From: Sphagnum compactum
Taxonomy: Eukaryota; Bryophyta; Sphagnopsida; Sphagnales
DNA: 64,000 bases
Assembly (NCBI GenBank): GCA_965153455.1
Contig: OZ234493.1
Span: forward strand, 32,912,213-32,976,212
Direction of reading: 5' to 3'
Position numbers and translations under genes: made by a program. Of this stretch, positions 1 to 13,600 are shown one piece after another; the first letter of the stretch is position 1, and each line of letters opens with the position of its first letter. The notes below the pieces were generated by a model that was not told the origin of the DNA, ran no database searches, and was given only the letters and a program-made list of their open reading frames with translations.

Positions 1-3000
1 GTATTAAAGTTAAATGTTCATTTTTGGAACCCCAGTTTTGAATGAACATAATTATGACTCTTTGATTATTCTAGCAATTGAACCACAAGAACAATCAATC
101 TTCCACACCATGGCCCATGTTTTATTTATAAATATTTTCACAATATTATGGGTGTGGTTGGGTTTCCCCTTGTTTGTGAAAAGGCAGCTGGATTTCTCCC
201 ATGGTTATTATTTTTGGATGGCTCATTGGTTTGGATCCATAAACCCTTGTAAAGACCTTGGTAAAGCTTAGGTGGCATTTAGAAAACCACCCAACATTGA
301 TCTAAACCTTACATTTTGGTTAGTCATTGTTATTAGATTTTTGCAAAACACATACTAGTGGTATATTAGTATTGGCCCAATACCAATTTGGAAAAATACT
401 AAGCTAGTCAAGTTTTTAATAATATTGTTGATATCGTTATTGATATTAAGGGTCATCATATATATTGGACCAACCTTATTATAAAATTTATACATTTGTT
501 GAAATTCATGTATAAATTATGATCACGCAAATGAACATGCCATGACAAAGTTGTGAGAAAAAATTTCAAATTGATGGCAATAGATATTTACAAGATTAAC
601 TTGGGTTGTTAGTTATCACAACTTGTGTTATTCAAATTATATTATAAAGGCCATTGTAATTTTATGGGCTAGTTTTTGGTGATTCTTAAATTTTCTATTG
701 TATTGCTTACCGTTCCTCTTTTGCACAATGATTAAAGTTTGAGGGTTTTATTGCAAAAGGATTTTGAGGTGGGTTTGGAGAGGGAAATAATGCTTTATGA
801 TCTAAGCTTAGGGGTTGAGGGAGTGGAGATTCATTTGAGGAGGGCTCAACCGAATGGTGCATTCAAGTTTTCAACATCTTGTGCATTGACAAGCCACTTT
901 TTAAACGTTTCCATGTCCAAGGGTGTTAAAAAATCTTGGTCAAGAATTATATGTACTAGCGTGAACAATATCATGTAACCATAACTTGTGTGTCTACATT
1001 AAAAATCCATAGGCTAACCAAATGGGTGGTTTCACAAAGAACAATGAACTACTTAGCTATGCACCAACACCTATTTGTAAGAAAAGATTGATGGTATCTT
1101 CCCATTCTACAACTAGTTTTTATTACTATGCATGTAATAATCCATGCACAATTATCATTATGTCATGAAAAATATTATTTCAACTTCCTTAGCAACAATC
1201 CTCAACGATGGGGGATTCATCATACTTACATGAGGGTAAGCAAAGGGCTTTGTAATCATGAACCTTGGTGGCAACCCATGAAATGAATTGGCTTTAAATG
1301 CCTACATATAATTCAAAGTGCCCACATCTTGTTGGACTATAATGTCATATGAGATCTTTGATATTTCCCATTGTTGATTCTCCTCATCATATTTGTCAAA
1401 GCTACTCTCTTTATCATCATCAACTTCATCACCTAACTTGGATTCCATCATTGTTTTTTCAGTGGTAAGTTGATGTTGTGCAAACTTGACTACATTTTAT
1501 TACACTTGTTCAAGTGTGGTCACCATTATCCATAGTTATATTTGCATGCCATTAATGTACACCACTTTTGGCATGATAAACAATGTGTTTTTTTTTTCAA
1601 AAAAATTGACCAAGATCCCCATGGTTTCTCCTCCTTCACAATTTATAGGAATTGAGAAATACACCAAGGTGATGAATTAATCAGGATGTATTGGTCTCAC
1701 ATAAGATTTTGGTATATCATGTTATTTGAAAGTGTATATGTACAATGGGCAAATATAGAGATCTCACAAGTTCTTTCAAATGATCTTTTATTCTCTTTCA
1801 TAAAATAGATCAAGGATTAGATTTGAAATTAGTTCCTCATTGTGAGATATCACAATTGAAGTGAAAACCTTAATCATGAAAAGAGTACATGGTTAGTGCA
1901 ACATGAAAAAAATCACCTTTAAATATGCATGGAGGGTTTGTCTACTAATTCTATTTACTCATTTCAAATCAATTCTTTTGCCTTAAATTAGTTTGCTAAT
2001 CATTTAAGATTTCTCAATCTTCTTTGTCATTACTTGAAGCTTTTATGCATTCAATTAATGTTGATTTAACAATACTTGTGTTTGTAGCTCCACATTTTGT
2101 ACAATTAGGCTGCAAATAATGCTCCATTATTGTCAAAATGGGTTCTATCAAGGATTTGTGTCATTGTCTTCAACATTGTTGTTGTTTTCAATTTTTGGAG
2201 AGCGTGAAATGAAGGGTCAGTGCATTAGCTTCCATAGTTGAGACTTGAAAGTCTTATGTGAATTCTTTTGTAATTCAAACTTTCGCCCAACTTTTGACTA
2301 CCATCTCTTATGCATCCCTTGCACTTGTGTCCAAGCAAAATGGAGCCACCTAAAAATTTGAGGTTTATTCAAGATTTGAAATCAATTTGTGGTTCGTCCA
2401 TCTTGGACTTTTTCTTTGATAAGATCTATAGTTCATGTGTTGAAATTGACCTTGAAATGATGTTTCCGAGGTACTCAAATTATATAATAATTTTTTTAGG
2501 TTGTAGTTTATTAATACAATTAGTAGTGACAAATTTGTGACTTGACGATGTTTGGATGCTCTTGATTGGTCTAGTCAAGAAATTCCTTATTTTTATGAAT
2601 GCTCCAACAATCAATCAATCATAAGTCTAGGTTATGACTTTCTTGTAAGTTGAATTGTTGGATTTGATTATGCAAGTAGGGAAGCAAGATGTTGTGAATA
2701 AATTGCTTTATTGTTTTAGTGTCAACTAGTGATATTGAACTATATGTATTTGATCCCACTTTGGGCTAATGCATATTTTGCCTTTCATTTAAGGGTGGTA
2801 AACATGTGTGGGTAATATTTGTGAATACAATCTATCTAGGAAGTATGTATCTATATGAATTTGAAAATATTATCATAATAAATGTCTTTTCTCTTCCACC
2901 CTTAAAATCAAATGTGTTTTGAACCTTTGATTTCCTAGGTCCTTTTTATTGTTGTTGGAACAAGATCTATCTTGGTTCGGTCATTTTTTACCACAAGGCT

Positions 3001-4560
3001 TGCCAAAAGCTTCCATTAACTATGCCATTTTAAAGGCCATGTTGCGACCTTGTTCATGCCAATTTCTCAACATTGGTAAAATTTTTTGAACTATAAAAGT
3101 AGATAGGGTTATCTAGCACCTCTCATTTTTGTAATGTTGTGACAAGTTCATCTTCGAATGTGGGATATTCATTTAGGACTAAGAGATGTTGCTTCAAATG
3201 TTTTATAGTTGTACCTTGTTGGGTTTTGAAATGTAATTTGACTCGAATTTTCCCTTTGATGTAAATTACCAAGTCCACAAGTTATTTTTAATTAATTTCT
3301 CATAAGAACTTGCAACTCCTAGTTTCTATAAGTAGGTTGCAAATAATGAAGAACATCAAAATTTGTATCAACTTTTTTAATGATTGCCATTTTGGGTGGT
3401 TGTGTTTTCTTGATAAAGAGCCAATCCCACGTAACAAGTGCTTCATATTATCATTGTTTTACTTGTCATAAATTAAAAGATGTTGCATTTTTTGGATGAA
3501 CTTGAATTATGAAAAAAAATTAATTTTTTTGAATTGAATCAAATGAATATTTAAAACCCAAAAGCATTTTTAATGTAGTATAACACATGCTTTTGTTACA
3601 TAATGAACTCCTTGAAAGTTTTCAATGTTTTTCAAATTATGACATATTTATGGGAATTTTAAAAAAATACAACATGACATAATAATATAATGTAACAACC
3701 TTTTTTTTGGGTCATAAAAGTAGAAATAATTTTTATGTTGACATGTAAATAATGAATATAAAAATATTCTCCTTGAATAACCAATCATATTCGACCACAT
3801 CATTTTGATTAAATTATCCACTTCTTATAAGGACTTACCCAAGTGAGCACTTTTAACTTGATTTGCCAAAAATGCACATGAGTGCACATAAAAGTGTTTG
3901 AAACCAAATTGTATATTGTAGTACTTGGTGTTAGTTCAACACTAATTATATTAGTTTTAGAAATGTTGAATTTTTCAAAGAAAAACATTTGAGATTTTTT
4001 TTTTCCTGAATAAAATAAAGAATGGAATGGAATATCTGAAAATATATCCATTGTGAAAATGGAATCCTCAAAATTAATTAATTATTTGACAAATATTTGT
4101 TGAAGTGGCCATGGTACTGTGGAATAGGTATTGCCTTCGACTTTCGATGTTTTTGTCCATCTTGGTTGTTTGCATCTTTCTCTTGCTTGATTTGTCTCTT
4201 AGATTGTAAAGTTAGGATAAAGTTTTTGTAGGTTGACCAACATGGCATTTCTTTACATTCTTTTGCATGGACCCTTCTCGTTGATTGACACTTCCATTGA
4301 ATTGTTCAACCTCTCTCCAAAGCTTGATCTTGTTCTTTACTTGTGATATTGAACTTCAACAAACTAGTGAGCAAATTTTGTTGCAACTTTTCTATCCCCA
4401 TTTTCCACTCTCAAATGCATGTACATCAAAAGAAAGTTTTGCCACAAATATTTATCCTCTACATCTCTCAATTTGAACCTTCCTCAACCTCACTACATAA
4501 TGTGCAAAGCATTGTAGAATGCTCAAGTCAAAATGCGGTGCAAAATATTGAGAAGCAAAA
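1..4560. other. AT-rich intergenic DNA, no supported gene
   Basis: I see no coding region here that is supported by more than a short open frame. The longest frames are 60-85 codons, have no recognisable motif and do not join into a longer protein across plausible introns. The stretch around 1200-1560, read on the minus strand, gives short stop-free pieces separated by stops. They look like an old mobile-element protein, but I cannot assign them to a family. Confidence 0.6.
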
Positions 4561-4887
4561 ATAAAAAAAACATAGCACATTTTACCAAGTCAATTTTTTA
4601 AAACTGTAATATACGATTCCATACAAAATATCCAACTGAAAATACAGCATCTACATCTGTATGCACACCAAAAAATTTAACATTGTATTATCATTGCAAA
4701 CTGCTCACTACACCACTCTAATCACTCCTCACATGGGAATATGAGTTCTCAGACTTCAATCAGGAGAAGATATGGGGCTAAGTGAACTTACTAGTCATTC
4801 AAAATGCTCAGCTCAGATATAAATATCTCAACCCTGATCATGGAACTGAGCATATACTCGTGTCTGGCTACTAATTTTTGTGAGACT

Positions 4888-7800
4888 CTAGTTTTGTTTT
4901 TCATTGCTGCACTTGGAGTCAGGATCAAGAGTTGCTTCTGGTTCTGTGTCAATGTCAAACAGAATATCAGCAATGGACATATCAGTCAGGGTTAGGCTTG
5001 GAAGTCGCTCCAGTGGCTGGTCCAGATGGTGGAAAACCTCTTTTACGCCATTTGCCAAGCTTGAGTTTTCCATCACATGCTTATTGAGTTCTATTGACAA
5101 ATTCTCCTCAGAGTTGACATCCCTTGCCTTCTCAACCCTGAGATGGGCAGATTGCACATCTGGTGTACTAGATGTGCCACTTGGCATTACTCTGCCTTTT
5201 TTCCGGGGTGATTCTGCAGTCTCCTCTTGAATGGGGTTGTCTATCACGCAAGTAGCACTGGAGTTCTTGGCTGCAGCTTGCCCTGCACATTTAGCTTGAT
5301 TCCTAGTCAGATGCAGATTCTTCTTCCCACGAGCTACCTGCAGAGAGAATCATAAATAAGAGTTTCCATTGTCATCCTTGTAGGCTTTGGCACATATGGT
5401 TTTTTCCCCACAATTTGGTCATCACTCTGTGCCTGATAAACAAGTTAGCATCCACTGATAATACTTTTCATAACAGGAAACTTTCTCAGAGTTCTGCCTG
5501 CTTCTCCCAATTTCAGAGCTACCCAATCCTAGTGACATCATCAAATGTACCTAGAGTTATCAAATCTTGCTCAATGTCTCCTTCAATATGTAAAAATCAA
5601 ATAGAAGCGAGGCTAAAACCATGCTAAATGTAGCCTGGAGGAAAGCAGCACTTCCTCCTCCAAGCTCAAGTACAGACAAGATTGTACAATTGTGATTTGA
5701 TGAACTTGGAATATATCATACACAATTAACACCATTTTAGACTAGTTGGACTGAGAGGCCTTCCAAGGACAGTTTTTTGTTTTGAACTCAGAATGACAGG
5801 GTTAGGGTAAGGGCTCATCACATAGTTGCCTCGTATATTTCTGTACAGGATGAGCAAGTCTCCTTCTTGCAGATAATGCATCTTCACAAACCCACCTGTG
5901 CATCATGACAAGGTCCATCTATTAGTTGGCCCATCCAGCTTCAGGAGCCCAATGAACCAAGAACCAGAATCCTAGGAGACTCAACCCAGTGCATGATCCA
6001 AGCTCAGTAAGATTCATGAAAGTGATCCTCTCTTTCAGGTTGTAAGCAATTTGTTTCCATTGACACCATAAAGCTTACCAATATTCTCTAGCAGGTACAT
6101 GCGACTCTTGTTGTTGGGCCAAAACCTGTGCATAAACCAGTTCATGTAAGCTATGGTATCTCAAGGATTATAGCAACTCCAATGAGCATCAGTTTGTGGA
6201 TTTTAAAAATCCAGAACAGAAATTAAATGTCATACATGTCATTTTGGCACAGAGATGATCAAGATTTGTTACCTGTACCGGAATGTCCACATCTTTCCAG
6301 TGTCAAAATCCTCCATCCCTATGGACAGCCCTTCTCTCATGGCCACCCATGGCAAATGGGTTTCAGCTTCCTTCTGCACCAAGGTGTATATGAGCACATG
6401 GTAAAGCATCTGGACACCTCAAAGCCTTACAGGGTCCAGATGTGCAGTCACATGTGAGCATAAAAGTTGGTGACAACAAGCACTGACCTTGGGTAACACA
6501 ATGCGTCCCAAATTGCTGACATCACTGGGTCTTAACTCTTTTTGTAGAAGAAAAAACAGTGTATCTGTACTCTCAGGCACCTGCACATCACAATTTGAGG
6601 TCACTATGTCAACAGTTCTCAAACTTTTACAAGCTCCACATTAGTTACTCCTTGGCATTATACCTAGCTACTACAGCATTTCTGGTCAATGCAGTCTTCA
6701 CCAAATTACAACTATAGTTCATAGTTGCACCCCAGACAATCTTCAGAAGGACAACCCCACTTCTTGACAACCAAGACTGTCACAAGTTTGTCCCCAACAA
6801 GTACAGAATTCCAGGAATTCTGAAAGTGGGAAATGGGTCAAAAGCAAAACTCGTTTAGCTTTTGCACAACTGTATATATAAGTCTTTGCAACAGCTTCAA
6901 AGGTTGATATGAAGGACTCTTAGAAATGAATTGTCAGTTAGAAAATTGAGGATTTCTCATAATAAGCTGAAGACACAAGTATGTGGTAATATCCAAAAGC
7001 CACAAGTCCTGGAAACTCTAGTGCAGAGACCTGGGCTGATGATGAGGGTTTAGGGTTTAGGATGAGCTGGATGGTTGCAGTGCGGACCTGCTGCTGTCTT
7101 TTGACGACTACAGGGATATCCGCGGGAGGCGTCCGCGTCTTTGCTGCAGTCCCACGAGGCATTGAGGGAACACTAGGCCATGAAGAGCCTGCACGCAGGC
7201 TGCAAACTGCAGCAGGTCCCGTAGGAGATAGCCCCGGCATCGCATTGTGGGTCGCCTGATGTTGTGCGGCAGGGTGCAGTTGCATGGGGCCAGCATTGTG
7301 CCCCCTCTGTCGTGCCATCCTACTCTTGCAAGCCGCTCTCGCGGTGGCATGTGCTGCTCGTGTACTCGCTGCTGCTGCTGCATCCTTGGTTGTCGTCACC
7401 ACTCTCGACCCAACGTGAAGAGCTGCAGCTGCGGGAGTGTAGGCGAACAAGCTGTTCGTGACTGCTGCAGCGTCTAACGCATCCGCAAAAGTAAATGACC
7501 TAAATGCTGCAGGAGTACTAGCGAGAGGTGCAGCAGCACGATGATCACCACGTTGTTGCTGCCATCCGTAGTACTGCTGGTACTGCAGCAAGTCTTGATG
7601 GAACTGAGCCGGCAGCCCTTTCCCCATCGATCCTGCAGTGCGCGTCTTGATCATGCAAAGCTTCTCCAATCCCTGCACAATGGCGCTCGCCTCCGGCGAC
7701 TCCACATACGTCTCCTGGACCCAGAACATTATTCGTCTCATGAGCTCTTTCATGCCCTTGGTGCCTCCTCCACAACTCTCGATGGCTTGGTTGAGTGTCC

Positions 7801-8587
7801 CTTCGTTCACCATGACTTTCCTCAGCATGGCCCGCATGTTAGTGTCCAGGGAGATTCCCGATGTTACGGTCGACGACTCCAACCCTTGCTGATCCTGCAT
7901 GTAACGATTAAAGCTTTCTGCCGCTGCTGCTGCTGCCGCTGCCGCAGTCGACTCATGCCCAGAGCTGCTAGATCTGCTGCAAGTATTTGCGTTGTTGTGG
8001 CTCATGCAGCAGCAGACGTCTGCACTTCTTATACTGGATGTCGAGCCGGAAGTTGCACTAGGGGACTCCGTGCAGGAGATGCACCTCTGTTGTATCTTCT
8101 CGCTGCTCATGGAATTTAATTCCTCATACATCGAGCTGCTGCTTCGCGAAAGCACAGTTGCTGACAAACCATTGCAATTTCTAGCTTGTTGCAATGCAGC
8201 ACTCGCTGTACAAGGCGGAATCGCCATCATATCGACACTCATGGGCTGGGACTCATGCAGGAGCCAAGCGCCAGCCATCAAATCTTCATCGACTTCCGCG
8301 GCATCTGTACTTGAAGAGCGAATGCTCATATTCTCATTGAAACCGGAGGGAAGTTCAGGTTCTGATGCTGCTGCTGCGGCGGCTGTGCCATAACATTTCG
8401 CCAGGCCTTCTTCCGTCATATCTCGCAACAAGCAATCCAGATCTGACCATGCAGGCTGCGAGAGCTGCGGTTCTCTTTTAGAGAGTTCTTGCTGTGGGGC
8501 CAGCTGCTGCTGCTGCTGCTTGGCAGCGCTATATATTCCCGGTCCATGATCATAGATATCACAACCATTCTCGCACTCCTTTGGCAT
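4888..8587 (-). CDS. ABI3: ABI3/VP1-type B3-domain transcription factor, six exons
   Basis: The exons, in coding order, are 8587-7031, 6580-6488, 6373-6273, 6125-6079, 5895-5822 and 5337-4888, giving about 773 residues. ATG at 8587 is the first in-frame Met after an in-frame TAA. Exon 1 has an acidic/hydrophobic patch (WSDLDCLLRDM, about 47-57), a B1 domain (about 251-297: SCGGGTKGMKELMRRIMFWV) and the B2 core KSRMARQRG (about 421-429). The B3 domain runs from about residue 524 with LLQKELRPSDVSNLGRIVLPK split over positions, then [39 protein letters not shown] and a LQEGDLLILY segment (exons 2-5). This order is the ABI3/VP1 architecture; FUS3 and LEC2 lack B1 and B2. In seed plants the family binds RY (CATGCA) elements through B3 and mediates abscisic-acid responses and desiccation tolerance in the nucleus. 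Splice phases match throughout. The last donor (TAT|GTGATG near 5821) is weak, so the join to exon 6 is the least certain part. Exon 6 adds 149 residues with a basic SPRKKGR stretch and an acidic end (SIADILFDID). Exon 1 is Ala/Ser/Gln-rich and more GC-rich than its surroundings. Confidence 0.93.
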
Positions 8588-8698
8588 CACTTCAGCAAGA
8601 CTTCCTGAATATAAATCCCCTTTAAATTTCGCTTACATGTGCTTTTCTATCAAAGCACAAGATCTGCATCCAAACTCCACATTTAAGCGATAATATAA

Positions 8699-8706
8699 TT
8701 TATACG
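8699..8706 (-). promoter_or_regulatory. Possible TATA box of the ABI3-like gene
   Basis: On the minus strand the sequence reads TATAAATTATA about 110 bases upstream of the ATG at 8587. The distance fits a short 5' leader. The surroundings are AT-rich, so chance occurrence is quite possible and no transcription start can be shown. Confidence 0.3.
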
Positions 8707-8719
8707 CATAGCTAGGGTT

Positions 8720-9870
8720 GCTCAAATTAAGTACTGCTCAGGCTCAATTCCTTAGCTCTTACGTGCTGCAGCCTTGCACAAATCATCAAAAACCATCACA
8801 AAATTCACACGTATATATTAACACAGAGAAAACAACTGATTAGGTCATGATCCATCACATTGAACTCTTCATCTAAAGCAAAGTTCCCAATGGTTGCACA
8901 AGATTCAAAACCATGAATTCAAAACCCAACACATCAATGATGACGACGACGACGATGTAGCCGAGAAAATCCAAATATTTTTAGCAAAAGATGCCATCTA
9001 CAAGAGGATAATTGGGGTAACCCAAATTATCTACAATTAGTGGCGATCACAGCCCATGATCTTGTGGTCATCGTGCGCCACGTACGTATCAAGAAACACA
9101 CACGTCATCCATCAGGAGCGCTCCACCGTTTTTGCAAGCGTCAAGTTGAAAACCCTAAACCTGGAGCCCTTTAATACTCTTCAACCCATTCACGCAAAAG
9201 TGATGAAAATTCACATAATAATGTGTACCAAGAAGCAAACACCGCATGAGAAACCAACAAAGATCATCACAAGGGTTTCTAGATTTGAATGGCTCACAAA
9301 ATTTTGTACTGCAACAACAAGCTTGTATATATAGAATTCTAGATCTGGACATCAAGTAGAAGGAGTAATCATGAAGCTGTTTGTTGTTGTTGTTGTGGAC
9401 GTGGTGGTGATGGTGGTGGTTTTTCTCACAGAGACAAATGATTCCACGAAGCATGTAGACTTGCAACAAGTACGTCTTATCCCCTCGCCGCTGCCGCTTG
9501 TTGAGTCAAGAAGGTATCGGGTTTTATAAAGCACTTATAGTAGGGCTAATCTCAGTGGGCCTTCTTCACTTGTGGCTCTGCTTGTGGGTTGCAACTTGTT
9601 GCAACTGTGGGCAAACTGTTTGTCTCAATGAGGTAATTTTTCATTGCCCAATAATGGCCCTGGCATGGGCACCTGACACTTGGCTGCTAGTTTGTGGGGT
9701 TTGACTCATCACAAACTATTTCAACTCTGGATCAAATGCGGAGCACGTGATTTCACTCTTGGGTTCGCCTAGTATATTGAAGGGAATTTATGATGTGACC
9801 TCAGCTGAGGAAACGAGGGATGGCTTAGATACGAATCCATCTTATATCATCACCTCCCCTCATGTTCAAT
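8720..9870. other. Region upstream of the ABI3-like gene with trinucleotide runs
   Basis: No protein is supported here. The stretch holds a short GAC run (about 8940-8957) and a (GTT)n/(GGT)n run (about 9378-9422). The latter explains the Thr-rich and His-rich open frames on the minus strand. It may include distal promoter or 5' leader of the ABI3-like gene, which is inference from position only. Confidence 0.5.
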
Positions 9871-9874
9871 GATG

Positions 9875-10447
9875 GCATATGCTGTCTAGAGGTCTTTTAA
9901 CCTTTGTTTGACACATAAGCCCATGTGATGATGGACAGAAAGTCTCGTTCCGAGTGCTTCTTCATTTAGTTTGTTAAGTTCCCCCATCCCTCTGAATCAT
10001 GCCCTTTTTCTATTGAAATTTCATTTCGTGGGCATGTGCTATCTGGAGGTCTTTTAATCTTTGTTTGACACACGAAAGCCCATGTGATGATGGACAAAAG
10101 TCTCGTTCCGAGTGCTTCTTCATTTAGTTTGTTAAGTTCCCCAATCCTTCCGAATCATGCCCTTTTTCTATTGAAATTTCATTTCGTGGGCATGTGTTGT
10201 CTTCTTCATTTAGTTTGTTAAGTTCCCCCATCCCTCCGAATCATGCCTTTTTTCTATTGAAATTTCATTTCGTGGGCATGTGTTGTCTTCTTCATTTAGT
10301 TTGTTAAGTTCCCCCATCCCTATGAATCATGCCCTTTTTCTATTGAAATTTCATTTCGTGGGCATGTGTTGTCTTCTTCATTTAGTTTGTTAAGTTCCCC
10401 CATCCCTACGAATCATGCCCTTTTTCTATTGAAATTTCATTTCGTGG
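9875..10447. repeat. Tandem array of ~157-bp and ~86-bp units
   Basis: Two long units (from about 9875 and about 10031) are followed by three shorter ones. Each contains the block from TTCATTTAGTTTGTTAAG to ATTTCGTGGGCATGTG. The short units lack the TCTCGTTCCGAGTGC and GATGATGGACA part of the long ones, so they arose by deletion and then amplification. The block GGGCATGTG recurs near 10030, 10188, 10273 and 10360. Units are over 90% alike by eye, so the array is young. It is not coding. Confidence 0.9.
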
Positions 10448-10689
10448 TCACCACCTGTGACATGGGTTTCCAATACCTCAATTTGTTGTCCAAATGCAGA
10501 CCATGGAATGTACTAATATCTGATGGAAAACCTTGTAGATGTATATAAACAAGGATGGAAATCCATCCACAAAAAGTACAATGCATGTAGAAGCAAATGT
10601 AAACATATGAAAGAAAAACCAAGACCATCAAAACAATAGTAATGAAGTGGAAGATGTAATGCTAAAAGGGCATCCTTTGTCACAAATCA

Positions 10690-13600
10690 GCTAGTGATGG
10701 AGGTGCACTAACTGGTAAGTGTGGAAGAGATGAAGAATTGTGACTAAGCGTGGCAACCTGTTGAAGAATTGCGATCTGGTTTGTGCACACTGTAAGGCTA
10801 TCAACATTTGTTGGCTATAATGAGATATAAGCATCGAAGGTACCAAGGAGGTCTATTGATGGCGAGCTATACAAGCATGTACACAAGAAATCAGAAAGGA
10901 ATCAATATGAGGATGGATACAACCATAAGTCTCTATGGCAAGGGGAATGAAATCATCTTTTGGCATTCGTTCTGTGTAGGATTATGCCTTGTGTTGAGTG
11001 GCAATTGTTGTTGCATGTGCTATCGTCATCAAAGCACATTGCACCAAATCTAGACAAATCGGATCGATAATGACAACGTCCACCAGAATTCAAAAACTGT
11101 ATCTAGTGATGATAATATCCATTCTCATCTTCATGTGTGGTGGGGGAAAAGGTGAGAAACCTCTTTCTATACGTGGGCTCCACTCTCCGATGCGATAGCT
11201 GCAACGGTATTTTGAAGCGTATCATGGGCTGTAGTGCACTCATTCCTACATGGGCAATGTAGTATATGGATATCCAAATCATCGATGGTATGACCACATT
11301 GGCATTGCGAAAGATGCACAACTGTAAGATGTGGTATACCGAGACGAATATGGAATGTTTTAAAAAAATGGGCGAAAAATAAACGGAATAAAAGGGTGCT
11401 AGGACGAACTAATAATCAAGCCCTTATTGTTGGACCTACACAGGAGCAAAGATGTGTTCGCACGACATCTGAAGGAGCATTTGTTATAAGCGAAGTAAAT
11501 TCATACTCGTGTAGTTGGTCCATCAAAGAAGAATGCATTTGAAAATAGGATTGCATTACTAAATTTTCGAAAAGCAAGACATGTGATCGAACAACCTCAG
11601 CTAACAATGCACTAGTATCCCATAGTGTAACCTAGAAGGGATACATATCGATTTCTACATGTGCCATTGCATCAAGAAGAGTAGGGTGATCATCCTACTA
11701 AAAACGAAAGACTAATGCAGGAACAATCAAAGCCCAAAATCTTAAAAAGGTAGGGCCAACACGTTGGACCATTGAAGGAAGGCCTAGCCCCCCTGAAAAA
11801 GCAAGAAAAATGACTTGATGACGAGCCAAATGGCCCACTATGGTGCCAAAGGATCCTAACCCTAATAGCTTTTCTAACATAACTATGGTATAAACATCAA
11901 ATTTGGTATAACGTTGTAAGATACATGGTGATGGAAATATAGTATGTTGTAAGTAGCTTGGTCGCTGGGCATAACAAAGTGAAAGCATCGCAAAAGTTAC
12001 TTGAAGATTTGGGAGCGTAAGAAGGCTAGCGATCATGTTGAAGTCTTTTTAGAGCGCCTCTAATGTGAAGGATTCCACAAATGGCAAAGAACTCACTAGA
12101 ACACCTAGAATACAAATACTAGACTCAAGTATAAGAAAACTTGGAGGAAGTGATATAAACTGGTCTAACCCTTATGGAGACCAAGCTACACATTTGGTCA
12201 ATTGCATTGAAAGTCCTAATGCTCCAAATTCCTCCTATAATTGTAAAAATATAGGTAACACATCCAAGGCAAGACCAATTATGTGCATATCATCTGCCAA
12301 CGAAGGAAAAACACAAGTAAGGTGGGCTACTGAAGTAGGATGGAGAGTGTGAAGATGAGCTAGTGCAAATGACACTCCTCCCAAATGATCCCCCTACCAT
12401 GTACCAAACTCAAATGAAATGATAGTGAGATCCCCGCGCATAAAAGCCTTCGAGAAATATAGTGGAGATGGGTGTGCATTAAACTGATGAGCAAATGGGA
12501 AAAGTTAATCCAAGGTGCCGGTAGAAGACTGCAACTCTTGAAAAATGGCTATTTAAGATACTGAATTAAACGTGTTTTGAACATTGACCACTTGTAATAC
12601 CACCCATTCCAGATATAGATCCAACATAGCTCTAACCCCATGAACCATTGTTTTGCATTCGCCCAACATTACCAACCCAAATTATTGTGGATTAAAATGC
12701 TCTACAAATGTATTTTTGAACTGAATAGCCAGTGTGTGGACGACTAACCGATAAATCACCTTTATAATCATGATGGGTCAAACATTTCTAGCTTGTTTAT
12801 CCAAAGCCAATAGTCATGATGCAACAAGTAGGTATGATACTGATGGAGGAACATGACCACGAAAGATGTGTCCACATATCTTAGAAAAGAGATTAAAGCC
12901 ACTAGTAGACCCATCATGGATAAAACAATCTTGTAAAAGCTCATACACCATACCCAAAGGATCGTTGGATGAAAGACGTGGAAAACGTTTCAAATTAGAA
13001 ATAAATGCCTTTTTATCCAAAACAAGATTCATTTTTGGATGAAAATCTTCGACAAAAGGGGGGAGGTCAACTTCAGCCAATGGATGAAGATGGTGAAGGG
13101 CCATAATGGTTTCAGCTGATGGGGCTGTAGGAATGTTGGAGGCCAATGCACACACTACTTGAGCATACTCCCCTATATGAGCAAGTGCTTGTGCATGACA
13201 CAATCGTGTTGATGGAAGTGGAGTAGGATCTGGTGCCATGTCTGAAGATCTTTGGGAAGCCAATGCATGTGCTCTAATTGTGTGATTTTCTTGTAATGTC
13301 TCCTAGTCCTTTGCCATGTTTCGATGCAAATAGGCGCATTTGTTGGTGGCCTTTTTCACCAGCTCATGGCATAAATGATAAGCACCAAGAATGGAATAGC
13401 ACAAATGCATGCCAAACTACTATGTCAGATGGATCGACAGCCAACCGAGTTAAAGGGATGTGCAAAACACGTTGAACTTCGACATGGAAAGTATATGGAA
13501 TGTGATCGTATGAGTGGGGATGTGATAAATTAAGATGGAAAACATCGATGATATCTAATGATGCAATCCATGTCCAAGTCGAAGGAGGAAAATGTAATGC

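Noticed and set aside
4904-5230. 108-codon plus-strand frame
   Set aside because: Shadow of exon 6 of the ABI3-like gene.
6419-6622. Separate 67-codon minus-strand gene
   Set aside because: It is exon 2 of the ABI3-like gene read through its flanking introns. Its ATG is intronic.
7541-8119. 192-codon plus-strand open frame
   Set aside because: It lies antisense to exon 1 of the ABI3-like gene and exists because the Ala/Ser/Gln-rich codons leave few stops on the other strand. It has no motif.
9875-10447. CRISPR-like repeat array
   Set aside because: Units are contiguous with no unique spacers, and the context is a plant nuclear genome.
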